A DNA stretch of 64,000 bases from JACCYU01 sp050740315 (GTDB lineage Bacteria > Pseudomonadota > Gammaproteobacteria > JACCYU01): positions 1 to 64,000 of the forward strand of contig JBOIDC010000001.1 of assembly GCA_050740315.1 (NCBI GenBank). Direction: 5' to 3'. Position 1 is the first letter of the stretch. Each line of letters begins with the position of its first letter. Both the position numbers and the translations under genes were made by a program. Below the pieces are notes generated by a model. It searched no databases. It was not told the origin of the DNA and saw only the letters and a list, made by a program, of their open reading frames with translations. Shown in pieces: positions 52,243 to 62,380 of the stretch.

Positions 52243-52953
52243 ATGCAAGAGATCCAGGCCAATTCACCCGGCGAACGCATCTTGTACGACGCGGATGCCG
52301 CCGAGCGTGTGGACCGCAGCTGGTTCAATCCGGCGGCGCGCGGATGGCTCACCGGCAATGCGCAAGGGCGCGGCCAGGCGCTGTTTTTTCGTCATAGAGA
52401 AACCGAGTATGTGCTGCGGCATTACCGCCGCGGCGGCGCGGTCGCGGCCGTGCTGGGCGACCGCTACTTCTACACCGGCCTGCATCGGACCCGCGCTTGG
52501 CGCGAATGGGGGCTCCTGGCCAGGGTGACGGCGCTTGGATTGCCCGCACCACGCCCGTTGGCGGCTCGCGTTGTCATCGCTGGACTGTTCTACCGCGCCG
52601 ATCTGATTACGTATCGATTGATGGATACCAGGCCGCTGTCAGAGATCCTGAAGCATGCGCCGCTGCCGCAGGCCGCCTGGCGCGAGGTGGGGCGTGTCAT
52701 CGCCCGGTTTCACGACGCACACGTGTGCCACGCGGACCTCAACGCGCACAATGTGATGCTGGACGCGCGCGGCGAGGTTGCGCTCATCGATTTTGACCGC
52801 GCCAGGTTCAGGCGTTCAGCTGCGCGCTGGCGACGGGCCAATCTCGTCCGCCTGCATCGTTCGCTGCGCAAGCTCAAACGCCTTAATCCAGCGCTGAATT
52901 TCAGCGCGTCTGATTTTGAAGCCTTGCGAGCCGGCTATGGGTCGCTCGATTGA
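52243..52953 (+). CDS. kdkA: 3-deoxy-D-manno-octulosonic acid kinase
   Basis: The 236-residue product has the KdkA pattern: FRHRETEYVLRHYRRGG, then DRYFYTGLHRTRAWREW, RLMDTRPLSEIL, and a kinase core with HADLNAHNVMLD followed by LIDFDRARFR. KdkA phosphorylates the Kdo residue of lipid A-Kdo with ATP. Together with the other kinase at 49725 it indicates a heavily phosphorylated inner core. waaA, on the other strand, ends 24 bp downstream. Confidence 0.9.
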   Translation: MQEIQANSPGERILYDADAAERVDRSWFNPAARGWLTGNAQGRGQALFFRHRETEYVLRHYRRGGAVAAVLGDRYFYTGLHRTRAWREWGLLARVTALGLPAPRPLAARVVIAGLFYRADLITYRLMDTRPLSEILKHAPLPQAAWREVGRVIARFHDAHVCHADLNAHNVMLDARGEVALIDFDRARFRRSAARWRRANLVRLHRSLRKLKRLNPALNFSASDFEALRAGYGSLD

Positions 52954-52977
52954 CTCGAAAGGCGCGGCACAACGCGG

Positions 52978-54225
52978 TCATCGCAGCCCGCACAACGGCT
53001 CCAGTCGCTCGAGGTACGCCGGTAGCACGTGTTCGTGCCGGCGCATGAACGCGGCCGCGCGCTCACCCAAGGCCGCGCGCAGTTCCGCGTCGACCAGCAG
53101 GCGTTCGAGCGCAAAACCCAGCTCCCGGTCGTCCTGCGCCATCAGCAACGCCTCCGCCGAAAGCAGGCTTTGCGTCTCTTCGGCAAAATTGTCCATGTGC
53201 CGGCCGACCAGCACGGCCTTGGCCAGGCGCGCCGGCTCCAGGATGTTGTGGCCGCCATGCGGGATCAGCGAACCGCCGATGAACACAAAGGCGGCGTGCG
53301 TCATCAGGGCGGGCATTTCGCCCAGGGTGTCGGCGAGATAGATACGGGTCGTCGAGGTCACGGCATCGCCGCGGCTGCGCACCGCTATCTCGAAGCCCAG
53401 CGGCGCGAGCTGCTTCAAGATCGCGTGTCGGCGCTCTGGATGACGCGGTGCGATCACCAGCAGTTCGGGCGTGGCCGGCAGGCGCCGCCAGATGCGCGCG
53501 AGATGCAGCTCTTCCTGATGATGCGTGGATGCGGCCAGCCAGTATGGCCGACCGACCAGATCGTCCAGGCGCAGCGCATCCGTTTGCCCGGGTGCGGCAA
53601 ATTTTATGTTGCCGACGGTTGTCACCCGCCCCGCAGGCGCGCCCAGTTCCTGGAACTTGCCCGCGTCCCAGTCGCTCCTGGCGAGAATCGCTCTGACCTG
53701 GCCAAGTGCGTGCCGATAAGCCCGGCGCAGCGCGGACGGCGCCTTTAGGGTGCGCTGCGAAAGTCTTGCGTTGATCAGAATCAGGGGAATGTCGAGGGTC
53801 GCACACAGCTGATAGAGATTGGGCCACAGCTCGGTTTCCATCACCACCAGACAGCGCGGACGCAGCCGCGAGAGAAACCGCGCCATGCTGAAATTGAAAT
53901 CCAGCGGCAGGTAGGCGTGCGTGATGTCCGCGCCCATCTCCTTGAGCGCGACGGCGCGTCCGGTGGGCGTGTTGGTGGTGACCAGCAACGGCGCCTGGGG
54001 ATGACGCGCGCGCAGCGCTTTCAACACCGGCAGCGCGGCGTTCACTTCACCCACCGACGCGCAATGCATCCACACCGGCGCGGCCACGGCGGGTGTGTTG
54101 CCGCCCAGTCGCTGCCACAGATAATCCGTGCCGCCATCGCGCGCCGCGCGCCATAGCGTGTAGCCGATCAGCAGCGGCGAGCTGACGCACAGCGCGACGC
54201 GGTAGGGCAGCAACTCGTTGCTCAC
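52978..54225 (-). CDS. waaA: 3-deoxy-D-manno-octulosonic acid transferase
   Basis: The 415-residue GT30 enzyme starts at GTG 54225. It has the membrane-anchor helix at residues 5-25 (RVALCVSSPLLIGYTLW), HCASVGEVNAALPVLKAL with the catalytic Glu, VVMETELWPNLYQL, NARLSQRT, VIAPRHPERR, and GGSLIPHGGHNILEPA. It adds Kdo to lipid IVA from CMP-Kdo. No Shine-Dalgarno was seen upstream of the GTG. Length is close to the E. coli enzyme (425). Confidence 0.95.
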   Translation of the reverse strand: MSNELLPYRVALCVSSPLLIGYTLWRAARDGGTDYLWQRLGGNTPAVAAPVWMHCASVGEVNAALPVLKALRARHPQAPLLVTTNTPTGRAVALKEMGADITHAYLPLDFNFSMARFLSRLRPRCLVVMETELWPNLYQLCATLDIPLILINARLSQRTLKAPSALRRAYRHALGQVRAILARSDWDAGKFQELGAPAGRVTTVGNIKFAAPGQTDALRLDDLVGRPYWLAASTHHQEELHLARIWRRLPATPELLVIAPRHPERRHAILKQLAPLGFEIAVRSRGDAVTSTTRIYLADTLGEMPALMTHAAFVFIGGSLIPHGGHNILEPARLAKAVLVGRHMDNFAEETQSLLSAEALLMAQDDRELGFALERLLVDAELRAALGERAAAFMRRHEHVLPAYLERLEPLCGLR

Positions 54226-54250
54226 GAGGGGATGATCACGACTGCTTTAA

Positions 54251-55582
54251 TCAGCCCAGCCAGCCGTTGAGCTTGACGAGGTCGTCCCCGGTCAGGGTGC
54301 CCGCCGCCTGCTTGAGCCGCAAGGTGTTCAGCAAATAATTGTAACGGGCGCGGGACAGATCGCGTTGCGTGCGAAAGGTCTCGCGCAGCGCCAGCAGCAC
54401 GTCCACCGAGGTGCGCGTGCCCACCTCGAATCCGGCTTGCGCCGCGGCCGCGGCCGCGCGGTTGGATTCCAGCGCCTGCCGCAACGCCCGCACGCGGCTG
54501 ATGCCCGCGATCACGTTCAGATACGAAGCACGCGTCTGGCGTACCGCTTCACGGCGTTGCTGCTCCTGCAGGTCCTGGGCCTGCTCGAACAGATAACTGG
54601 CCTCGCGCGTGCTGGAGGTGACGAATCCGCCGGAGAAGATCGGAATATTGAGTTGCAGGCCGATGATCTCGTCATCGGTCTTTGTGGCGCCGAACACGCC
54701 GCCGCCGGAATCATTCTCGGCCTTTTCCGCGAACAGGCCCAGAGTCGGGTAATGTCCCGCCCGGCGCCGGTCCACTTCCAGTGACGCCGTCTCGGTGGCG
54801 AACTGCGCGGCGATCAGGCGCAGGTTCCGTTTGACGGCGGTCGCCACCCACCGGTCGACATCCGCCGGATCCGGGGTCAGCAGCGGGATGCGGTCCCGAA
54901 GCTTGCGCAGCCTCCCGGGCAGCTGGCCGGTGATGACCTGCAGCGCTTCGCGGCTGACGGCCAGCTGGTTTTCTGCGCCAACCTGCTGCGCGAGCGCGAG
55001 ATCGTACGCGGCCTGCGCCTCTTTGACGTCGGTGATGGCGATCATGCCGACTTCAAAACGTTCTCGCGCCTGTTCCAGCTGACGGCCGATCGCTTCTTTC
55101 TCGGCGATCGCAAAATCAAGGTTATCCTGCGCGGCCAGCACGTCAAAGTACGCCTCGCTGACTCGCAGGACGAGCGCCTGCGCGATGACGTCGAGTTCAG
55201 CCCGCGCCTGCGCGATGCTGGAATCCGCCTGCCGCAACTGTACCACCAGCGAGTGGTCGTAGATGGCCTGATCCAGCCGCAGGGTATAACCTTCGGTGGT
55301 GAACGAGCCGGATCGGGTGTCGACCTCGCCGTCCAGGGTGCGGGTGGAGTCGAGCTCCTGGCGGGCATATTGGCCGCTCAAATTGACTTGCGGCAGCAGC
55401 GCCGACAGCGCCTGTGGACGGAACTCCCCGGTCGCCGCGAAATCCGCCTGCGCGGCCTGCAATTGTGCATCCTCCCGCGCGGCCAGCTGATAAATGTCCA
55501 GCAGATCTTCAGCCTGCGCGGGCAACGCCGTGAGCATCGACGCGCCGATCAAACCAACCAACAACGGATTACCTGGACGCAT
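54251..55582 (-). CDS. tolC: TolC family outer-membrane channel protein
   Basis: The 443-residue protein starts at ATG 55582 with a signal peptide ending near PAQA-ED. It has the duplicated outer-membrane-efflux-protein pattern: LLDIYQLAAREDAQLQAAQA and a long alpha-helical barrel segment in each half, TLRLDQAIYDHSLVVQLRQA, and LQLNIPIFSGGFVTSSTREA. It forms a trimeric channel for type I secretion or RND efflux; no partner pump gene is present in the window. The pcm gene is 55 bp upstream on the same strand, so the two may be cotranscribed. Confidence 0.92.
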   Translation of the reverse strand: MRPGNPLLVGLIGASMLTALPAQAEDLLDIYQLAAREDAQLQAAQADFAATGEFRPQALSALLPQVNLSGQYARQELDSTRTLDGEVDTRSGSFTTEGYTLRLDQAIYDHSLVVQLRQADSSIAQARAELDVIAQALVLRVSEAYFDVLAAQDNLDFAIAEKEAIGRQLEQARERFEVGMIAITDVKEAQAAYDLALAQQVGAENQLAVSREALQVITGQLPGRLRKLRDRIPLLTPDPADVDRWVATAVKRNLRLIAAQFATETASLEVDRRRAGHYPTLGLFAEKAENDSGGGVFGATKTDDEIIGLQLNIPIFSGGFVTSSTREASYLFEQAQDLQEQQRREAVRQTRASYLNVIAGISRVRALRQALESNRAAAAAAQAGFEVGTRTSVDVLLALRETFRTQRDLSRARYNYLLNTLRLKQAAGTLTGDDLVKLNGWLG

Positions 55583-55637
55583 GACTTCTCTGGTTTGTGC
55601 GCTTCAAGCGCGGTCGTCAATAACCTGGGCTCGTATG

Positions 55638-56291
55638 TCAGAGCGTGAAAACGGGTTTCCTGGACGTGTTCAGCAGTGGCGGCAGATCGGTCTCGAACAG
55701 CCTGACTCTGGAAAACTCCTGCTCGCCCGCGCGCAGAACCCGCATCGCCGACATCACCGGCCGTTCGCCAACGATGACAAACAGGCGCCCGCCGACGGCG
55801 AGTTGCTGTTCGAAGCTGGACCGATACTCCGGGATCGAGCCCGTCACCGCGATCGTGTCGAAACGTTCGTCCCGGCGCCAGCCGTTGGCCGCGTCGCCGA
55901 CGCTTAAGTTGATATTGTGAATATCCAGCGCGGCTAAGCATGACGCGGCGTCGCGGACAAAGTCATCGAAGATGTCCACGCTTTCGACCCGGCCCGCCAG
56001 CCTGGCCAGGCACGCTGTGACAAAGCCGCTGCCGGTGCCTATTTCCAGCGCGCGGTCGCCGGGCTGGATGTCCAGGGCCTGCAGCATGCGGCCTTCCACT
56101 TTCGGGGCCATCATGGTTTGCCCATGCCCCAGCGGTATGCCGAAATCGGCGAAAGCGAGGTTGTGATAGCGCGCTGGCACGAAGCATTCGCGCGGCACCG
56201 AGGTCAGCACTTGCAGCACATCCTCGTTCAGCACTTCCCAGGCGCGGAGTTGCTGTTCGATCATGTTGCCGCGGGCCTGCTCTAGATTCAT
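55638..56291 (-). CDS. pcm: Protein-L-isoaspartate O-methyltransferase family protein
   Basis: The ATG at 56291 gives 217 residues (MNLEQARGNMIEQQLRAW); a longer frame upstream is not conserved. The family pattern has VPRECFVPARYHNLAFAD, GHGQTMMAPKVEGRML, the SAM-binding ALEIGTGSGFVTACLARL, and a C-terminal KPVFTL. It repairs isoaspartyl residues in proteins by methylation with SAM. A Tyr/Gln-rich stretch of the usual enzyme after the glycine motif is replaced, so specificity could be altered. It is divergent from the thiC riboswitch region. Confidence 0.88.
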   Translation of the reverse strand: MNLEQARGNMIEQQLRAWEVLNEDVLQVLTSVPRECFVPARYHNLAFADFGIPLGHGQTMMAPKVEGRMLQALDIQPGDRALEIGTGSGFVTACLARLAGRVESVDIFDDFVRDAASCLAALDIHNINLSVGDAANGWRRDERFDTIAVTGSIPEYRSSFEQQLAVGGRLFVIVGERPVMSAMRVLRAGEQEFSRVRLFETDLPPLLNTSRKPVFTL

Positions 56292-56440
56292 GCGTGTTGT
56301 TGGCGTTATTGCACTCAAGGGCCGTAAGATTACGGGCACCCGCTATCCCAGACAAGTCTGACGGCGGCGCACCCAACCCGCAGTCGGGCCGCGCAGCGTG
56401 TAGACCGGCCGACTGGGCGTGGGTTCAACGCGGCGGGCGG

Positions 56441-56467
56441 TTGCAATGAAGCAGCCTTTTCTATAAG
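56441..56467 (+). promoter_or_regulatory. Possible promoter of the thiC transcript
   Basis: TTGCAA at 56441-56446 and TATAAG at 56462-56467 resemble -35 and -10 hexamers with a 15-bp spacer. They lie directly upstream of the TPP riboswitch. The spacer is short, so confidence is limited. Confidence 0.4.
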
Positions 56468-56478
56468 TTCAGGCGCAT

Positions 56479-56557
56479 CGAGGCTGGGGGTGCCTTTGAA
56501 AGGCTGAGAGATACCCTTGGAACCTGAACCGGTTCGTACCGGCGGAGGGAAGGCTCG
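56479..56557 (+). ncRNA. TPP (thi-box) riboswitch
   Basis: The conserved thi-box elements occur in order: GGGGGTGCC at 56486-56494, GGCTGAGAGATACCC at 56502-56515, GAACCTGAACCGG at 56520-56532, and GTACCGGCGGAGGGAA at 56536-56551. CGAG at 56479-56482 pairs with CTCG at 56554-56557 to close P1. It lies about 55 bp before thiC. Thiamin pyrophosphate binding is expected to switch off thiC, in Gammaproteobacteria usually by blocking translation; no clear terminator was seen between aptamer and start. Confidence 0.95.
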
Positions 56558-56611
56558 TGAAGAACCCGTCGCGCTTCCACCGCCTGCTCCCCGTCCTTTG
56601 CAGGAGAGATG

Positions 56612-58504
<1,893 letters not shown>

Positions 58505-58505
58505 C

Positions 58506-58829
58506 TTGCGCAACGCCACAGCGCTGGTGCTGTTATCATGGTTCGCGCAGGCGGCGGCAGACGATGCGGCGCGGGATTATATCAAGCTCATCGCCGCCAA
58601 CGATGCGGACTGCGTGATGTTGCAGGGGCGCATGCGTCAAGTCATCAACACCCACGCCGGGCGCGCCATAGAGGTATCGCTTGAGCGCCGCATGGGCCAG
58701 ACGGTGCAACCGGGACGCGTGGTCGAAACCGCGCCGCCGGGCGGCGAGCCGGTCGATCTGGGCTGCACGCGCATTATCGGCGGCTATGCCCAGGACTGGG
58801 ATATTATTGCTGCTGAGTTTCGAAACTGA
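58506..58829 (+). CDS. Small secreted protein coupled to thiC
   Basis: I place the start at TTG 58506, one base after the thiC stop, because GGGAGG at 58494-58499 (inside the thiC end) sits 6 bp upstream and the product then opens with a signal peptide (LRNATALVLLSWFAQAAA-DD). It has 107 residues. The mature part has two Cys (NDADCVMLQ and DLGCTRII), which could form a disulphide in the periplasm. I do not recognise the family. It is not a known thiamin protein. Confidence 0.65.
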   Translation: MRNATALVLLSWFAQAAADDAARDYIKLIAANDADCVMLQGRMRQVINTHAGRAIEVSLERRMGQTVQPGRVVETAPPGGEPVDLGCTRIIGGYAQDWDIIAAEFRN

Positions 58830-58913
58830 CGCGCGCCGGCGGACCGCGGGCGCGTCCTGCCGGAGGTGGGGGCATATGCGCAGTTCCAGTCACTCACCGG
58901 ACAAGGGGGATCG

Positions 58914-59288
58914 GTGAACGAACCATCCGTACGGGATATGGTTGACGCTTTTCTCGATGCGATCGGGGCGCGCGATTTCGAACAGGCGCAACGCTGTCTA
59001 TCGGCGGACGAATTCTTTTATTTAAGCCCCATTGAGACGTTCGACAACGCGGCGGATTTCATCGCGGACGTCAGCCGCGTGGGCACGATACTCAAGCGGA
59101 TTGATCGCAGAAAGCTGTTTGTCGATGGTGACCAGGCGTGCGCGATTTTCAATCTGATCACGACCATGGACGCGCTGTCCAACACGCGCATCGCGCAATG
59201 GATGAAAGTCAAAAACGGCAAGATCGTCTCGATCGAGGTGTTTTTCGATGCGCACGCGTACGCGAGCATGTTCGAAACCCTCAATTGA
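58914..59288 (+). CDS. NTF2-like/SnoaL-like protein
   Basis: The start GTG 58914 has AGGGGGA at 58904-58909; an upstream ATG at 58866 lacks such a site. The 124-residue protein has the NTF2-like shape: RDMVDAFLDAIGARDFEQAQRCL, then FYLSPIETFDNAADFIADV, and a C-terminal IAQWMKVKNGKIVSIEVFFDA. Such proteins are small cone-shaped barrels with ligand pockets, some enzymatic. No conserved catalytic residue can be named here. It lies 84 bp after the small secreted protein gene. Confidence 0.75.
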   Translation: MNEPSVRDMVDAFLDAIGARDFEQAQRCLSADEFFYLSPIETFDNAADFIADVSRVGTILKRIDRRKLFVDGDQACAIFNLITTMDALSNTRIAQWMKVKNGKIVSIEVFFDAHAYASMFETLN

Positions 59289-59428
59289 GCACGCGCGGGT
59301 TCGCGTCTTTCGCATGCCATGCGCCAGCGGTACGATATACGACAAGATCGTTTCGGCGATCGGGTTCGCCGCACCAACTACAAAAGGCAACTGCGGCACT
59401 GTCCGGTACAGTCATAGAGGGTTAATGA

Positions 59429-59689
59429 ATGAGCACATCCAAACCACCCGCGGCCCCTAAAAAACGTGTAACCAAGGCCAAGGCGCCGCGCGTCAAAAAG
59501 GCCGCCACGCGCGCCAGGCGGGCGCCTTCGCTGGCGGTATCGCCCGAAGAACGCTGGCGGATGGTGGCGGTCGCGGCCTATCACAAGGCGGAAAAGCGGG
59601 GCTTTACGGCGGGCGGCGCGCTGGATGATTGGCTAGACGCCGAGCGGGAAGTGGAGGCCTTGCTGGGCGCCCAGCAAGCTAAAACCTAG
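59429..59689 (+). CDS. DUF2934 family protein with Lys/Ala-rich tail
   Basis: The 86-residue protein starts at ATG 59429 with AGAGG at 59416-59420. The first 35 residues are rich in Lys, Ala, Pro and Arg, a histone-like, nucleic-acid-binding tail. The rest fits DUF2934: ERWRMVAVAAYHKAEKRGFTAG and then DWLDAEREVEALL. The DUF2934 core is a short helical domain of unknown function. It stands between the NTF2-like gene and the convergent DnaJ-like gene. Confidence 0.85.
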   Translation: MSTSKPPAAPKKRVTKAKAPRVKKAATRARRAPSLAVSPEERWRMVAVAAYHKAEKRGFTAGGALDDWLDAEREVEALLGAQQAKT

Positions 59690-59759
59690 TTCCGGAGGTC
59701 CTTCGACGCTACGCCGCTCGGCGTTTGAGAGAGGTCGCAGCGCGGGCCCATCGCGGGGC

Positions 59760-60596
59760 TCACCCGGCGAGCAGGTCTTTGGCCTGATTGATCTTGGCGG
59801 CCAGATAGTTGGTGCCGCCACGGTCGGGATGCATTTTTTGCATCAGACGCCGATGCGCCTCGGTGACGGCTTTGGAATCGGCGCCGGCCTTGAGGCCCAG
59901 AATCTCGTAAGCTTCCTCGCGGGACATGCCTTTGCCATTCGTTTTGTGTTGTTCAGACTGCTTGTCATCGGTCTGTTCCGACTGCGTTTCGCCCGATTCC
60001 TGCCTGGCGCCGTGCACCTGCTCCATGTAGGCTGCCAGCAGCGCCGCCGATTCCGCATCGCGACGGATGTACTCCGCATGCAACGCCTGCAATTTTTTTA
60101 AGGTCAATTCGCTTAAGTGCGCACCCGCGTGCGCGCCTTTTAAGATCTTGCCGCGCATCTCGCCGGTTTGCTGGCTTAGAGACATGCGCAGGTAACGGGT
60201 CTCGACCTTGGTCCGGCCATTTTCGCCAGAGGACTCCGCCGACGATGAGCGGCTGCGCGATGACCGGCGACTCGACGATCGACCGGATCGGCCGTTCGAA
60301 GCCCGCGGCGCTTCCGGTTTTGCCCCCGGCGCGCGCCACAACAGCGGCAACAGACGGACGACGATGGGCAGCAGCCCGCCTGCCACGGCGAAGATCCAGT
60401 GCAGATAGCCGGAAAACACCAGCGCGATCAGCGCCACGATGGCGATGACGATACCCGCCTGCAAGAGGAAAAGCTTGAGCTTCCCTGGCGCCTGACGCCC
60501 AATCCGGCTGACCAGCAAAAAGATGGACAGCAGGATCAGCACGCCGACCAGGATGCGAAATCCAAGAACTTCCGTGAGCATAAATTCCATCTTCAT
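59760..60596 (-). CDS. Membrane-anchored J-domain protein
   Basis: The 278-residue product starts at ATG 60596, overlapping the VWA-like stop by 4 bp. Residues about 9-31 and 46-88 contain three hydrophobic helices. A Ser/Arg-rich linker (about 100-130) follows, then a helical region, and a C-terminal J domain (about 215-278) with EEAYEILGLKAGADSKAV and the HPDRGG loop needed to stimulate Hsp70 ATPase. The layout resembles the DjlA/Tim14-type small membrane DnaJ proteins. It probably recruits DnaK to the inner membrane. Confidence 0.88.
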   Translation of the reverse strand: MKMEFMLTEVLGFRILVGVLILLSIFLLVSRIGRQAPGKLKLFLLQAGIVIAIVALIALVFSGYLHWIFAVAGGLLPIVVRLLPLLWRAPGAKPEAPRASNGRSGRSSSRRSSRSRSSSAESSGENGRTKVETRYLRMSLSQQTGEMRGKILKGAHAGAHLSELTLKKLQALHAEYIRRDAESAALLAAYMEQVHGARQESGETQSEQTDDKQSEQHKTNGKGMSREEAYEILGLKAGADSKAVTEAHRRLMQKMHPDRGGTNYLAAKINQAKDLLAG

Positions 60597-60991
60597 CCTT
60601 TATCATGGGCTAGACTGAGTTGCTGCGTGAGCTGCTGGACGGACCTGCCGTGACGTTGACCATACGCCTCCAGCGCCTGGCGCCCGCCGATGGCGAACAC
60701 CGCGTCCATGCTGCTCAACAGTTGCGCGGAATCCGCCAGCCACGGACCGGCAATAAACTCGCGCTGCCCGCGAAAATAGCACAGCCGAACTTCCAGCCCG
60801 CCGATGGCGGCGGTCTCCTCGAACATGCGGCTCTGGATGCGCCGGGCGGTGTTCCAGGCCGGCTGACGGCTGGCGGTCGCGTCTAGCGCGAAGATCAGCC
60901 GCCCGCGCGCGGTCGCGGCCGGACTGGCCGCGGACCGCAAACGCGTCGAGCTGCGCGCGGCCGGATTCGGCCGGGGCTTTGTCTTGCTCAT
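60593..60991 (-). CDS. VWA-domain-like protein with internal deletion
   Basis: The ATG at 60991 gives 132 residues; an ATG at 61045 is an alternative. The first half, GRLIFALDATASRQPAWNTAR, then GLEVRLCYFRGQREF, matches the start of VWA-type proteins that travel with membrane J-domain genes. The second half, SMDAVFAIGGRQALEAYGQR then SVQQLTQQL, matches the end of those proteins. The middle (normally with a VGD-containing strand) is missing, and the typical length is about 220. I infer an in-frame deletion of about 90 residues. It overlaps the J-domain gene by 4 bp. Confidence 0.65.
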   Translation of the reverse strand: MSKTKPRPNPAARSSTRLRSAASPAATARGRLIFALDATASRQPAWNTARRIQSRMFEETAAIGGLEVRLCYFRGQREFIAGPWLADSAQLLSSMDAVFAIGGRQALEAYGQRHGRSVQQLTQQLSLAHDKG

Positions 60992-61408
60992 AAAGATCGC
61001 CGGTTGCGCGACGTAAACAGCCCGGCTCGCTAGCCAGTGCCTCAATAAATATGCAGAATAATAGTGGAATTCCCTTAAAGCCAGTCATCCCGGAGTACGG
61101 CAGGCGACGACGGGTTCCGCTATTGTTGAAATTACTGCGCGTATGCCTTCACGATAAGCAACGCGCGATATTTAGCGTTATTAGTCTAACCAGCCTTGAC
61201 GGTAACCGTAAAGCCGGGCGCAGGCGGCCGCCAATGGCGAGTGGCGGACTGGCGACGGTCGGAAGAATGTAGGATAGTGCGCCATTCGTCACAATGGCGC
61301 GCAAGAGATGACAGCGGGATCGCAGTAAAGGCTTAGCGCGCGACACGAACTTATTTCCCCGGAGACGGCCGGCATCGCCGCGGCCGATAGAAAACCAAAG
61401 GCAGGTCA
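60992..61408. other. 417-bp region before the motor genes
   Basis: No gene is recognised. It is flanked by the divergent VWA-like and ExbB-like genes and must hold both promoters. A perfect hairpin lies at 61279-61300. The segment 61041-61200 is less GC-rich than the neighbouring genes. I see no tRNA or riboswitch. Confidence 0.5.
61279..61300. repeat. Perfect 8-bp inverted repeat upstream of the motor genes
   Basis: GCGCCATT at 61279-61286 and AATGGCGC at 61293-61300 are exact complements around the 6-base loop CGTCAC. It lies 108 bp before the ExbB-like start. There is no T-tract, so it is unlikely to be a terminator; an operator or RNA hairpin is possible. Confidence 0.6.
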
Positions 61409-62380
61409 ATGTTAGATTTTGATGCGAATTACAGTCGGCAAATCATGGTGCGGCTTGCGGTGGCTTCGGTCACACTGCTTGTCGTCATATTCATAAGCCG
61501 CCAATTTATCTTTGATTTTTACCTAACGGGCCAGATAACGTCGGCCGTCTACATCATCAGCGGCACGACCGTGGTGCTGTTCCTGGCGGCATTGATCGCC
61601 ATCGTCGCGGGGCTGCGCCACTACGCGCGCGAGGAGGCCGCGCTGGCGCGGTTCATGCGCTCGCTGGACGACGAACAGCTCGATCTCATGGTAGGCGTGG
61701 ATCCGCGCAGTATCATCCACCGGCGCTACGCCACGATCTTGCGGATCAGCAAACAAAACGCCCCGGTCGATCAGGGCGCGCTGGCCTCCCTGCTGCTGGC
61801 CGATGAGAGCAAACGCCTGTCGTTTCCGCGCTTCGTCAGCAATATCCTGATCCTGATGGGCGTGTTCGGGACCATCGTCGGCCTGGCGATCGCGCTGCTG
61901 GGTGCCGCCAATCTGCTGGAAACGCAGCAGGATCTGGGCAGCATGGATTTGCTGATACACGGCATGTCCGTGGCGCCGGCCACCACCATCATCGCGATCA
62001 TCTGTTACGTGTTCGTGGGTTATTTCTACATCCGCCTGGCGGACGCTCAGACGCACGTCATCAGCGGTGTCGAGCAGGTGACGTCGCTTTATCTGCTGCC
62101 ACGGTTTTCGCGCAATGCCGATTCGGTCGTGCACGAGATCGCGAATCTGGTCGACCAGCTGCGGCAGACGGCAGAGAGCATGCGCGGCAGTCAGTCGGAA
62201 TATGCGGAGGCCGGCATCCGGCTGCGTGAGACGGTCAACGACTATGCGCAGGTCGGCCATCGCATGAGCATGATGCTGGCGGAACTCGATTCGCGCATGA
62301 GCGGCATGACCGACGACGTGCGCGCGATGAAGAGCATGCTGCGCGACGGGTTTCGCCTGCCCGCGGGGAATTCCAGCTAA
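61409..62380 (+). CDS. MotA/TolQ/ExbB-like ion-channel subunit
   Basis: The 323-residue protein has four hydrophobic helices: about 12-34, 46-69, 142-164 and 187-210. Helix 3 (NILILMGVFGTIVGLAIALL) has the GxxGTxxGL pattern of MotA/TolQ/ExbB stator proteins, and helix 4 (SVAPATTIIAIICYVFVGYF) corresponds to the fourth MotA helix. A cytoplasmic loop of about 70 residues lies between helices 2 and 3. The C-terminal 110 residues are helical (VEQVTSLYLLPRFSR and on) and may form a cytoplasmic coil. The stop TAA overlaps the next ATG by one base, so the two subunits are made together. It should conduct H+ or Na+ with its partner. Confidence 0.8.
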   Translation: MLDFDANYSRQIMVRLAVASVTLLVVIFISRQFIFDFYLTGQITSAVYIISGTTVVLFLAALIAIVAGLRHYAREEAALARFMRSLDDEQLDLMVGVDPRSIIHRRYATILRISKQNAPVDQGALASLLLADESKRLSFPRFVSNILILMGVFGTIVGLAIALLGAANLLETQQDLGSMDLLIHGMSVAPATTIIAIICYVFVGYFYIRLADAQTHVISGVEQVTSLYLLPRFSRNADSVVHEIANLVDQLRQTAESMRGSQSEYAEAGIRLRETVNDYAQVGHRMSMMLAELDSRMSGMTDDVRAMKSMLRDGFRLPAGNSS

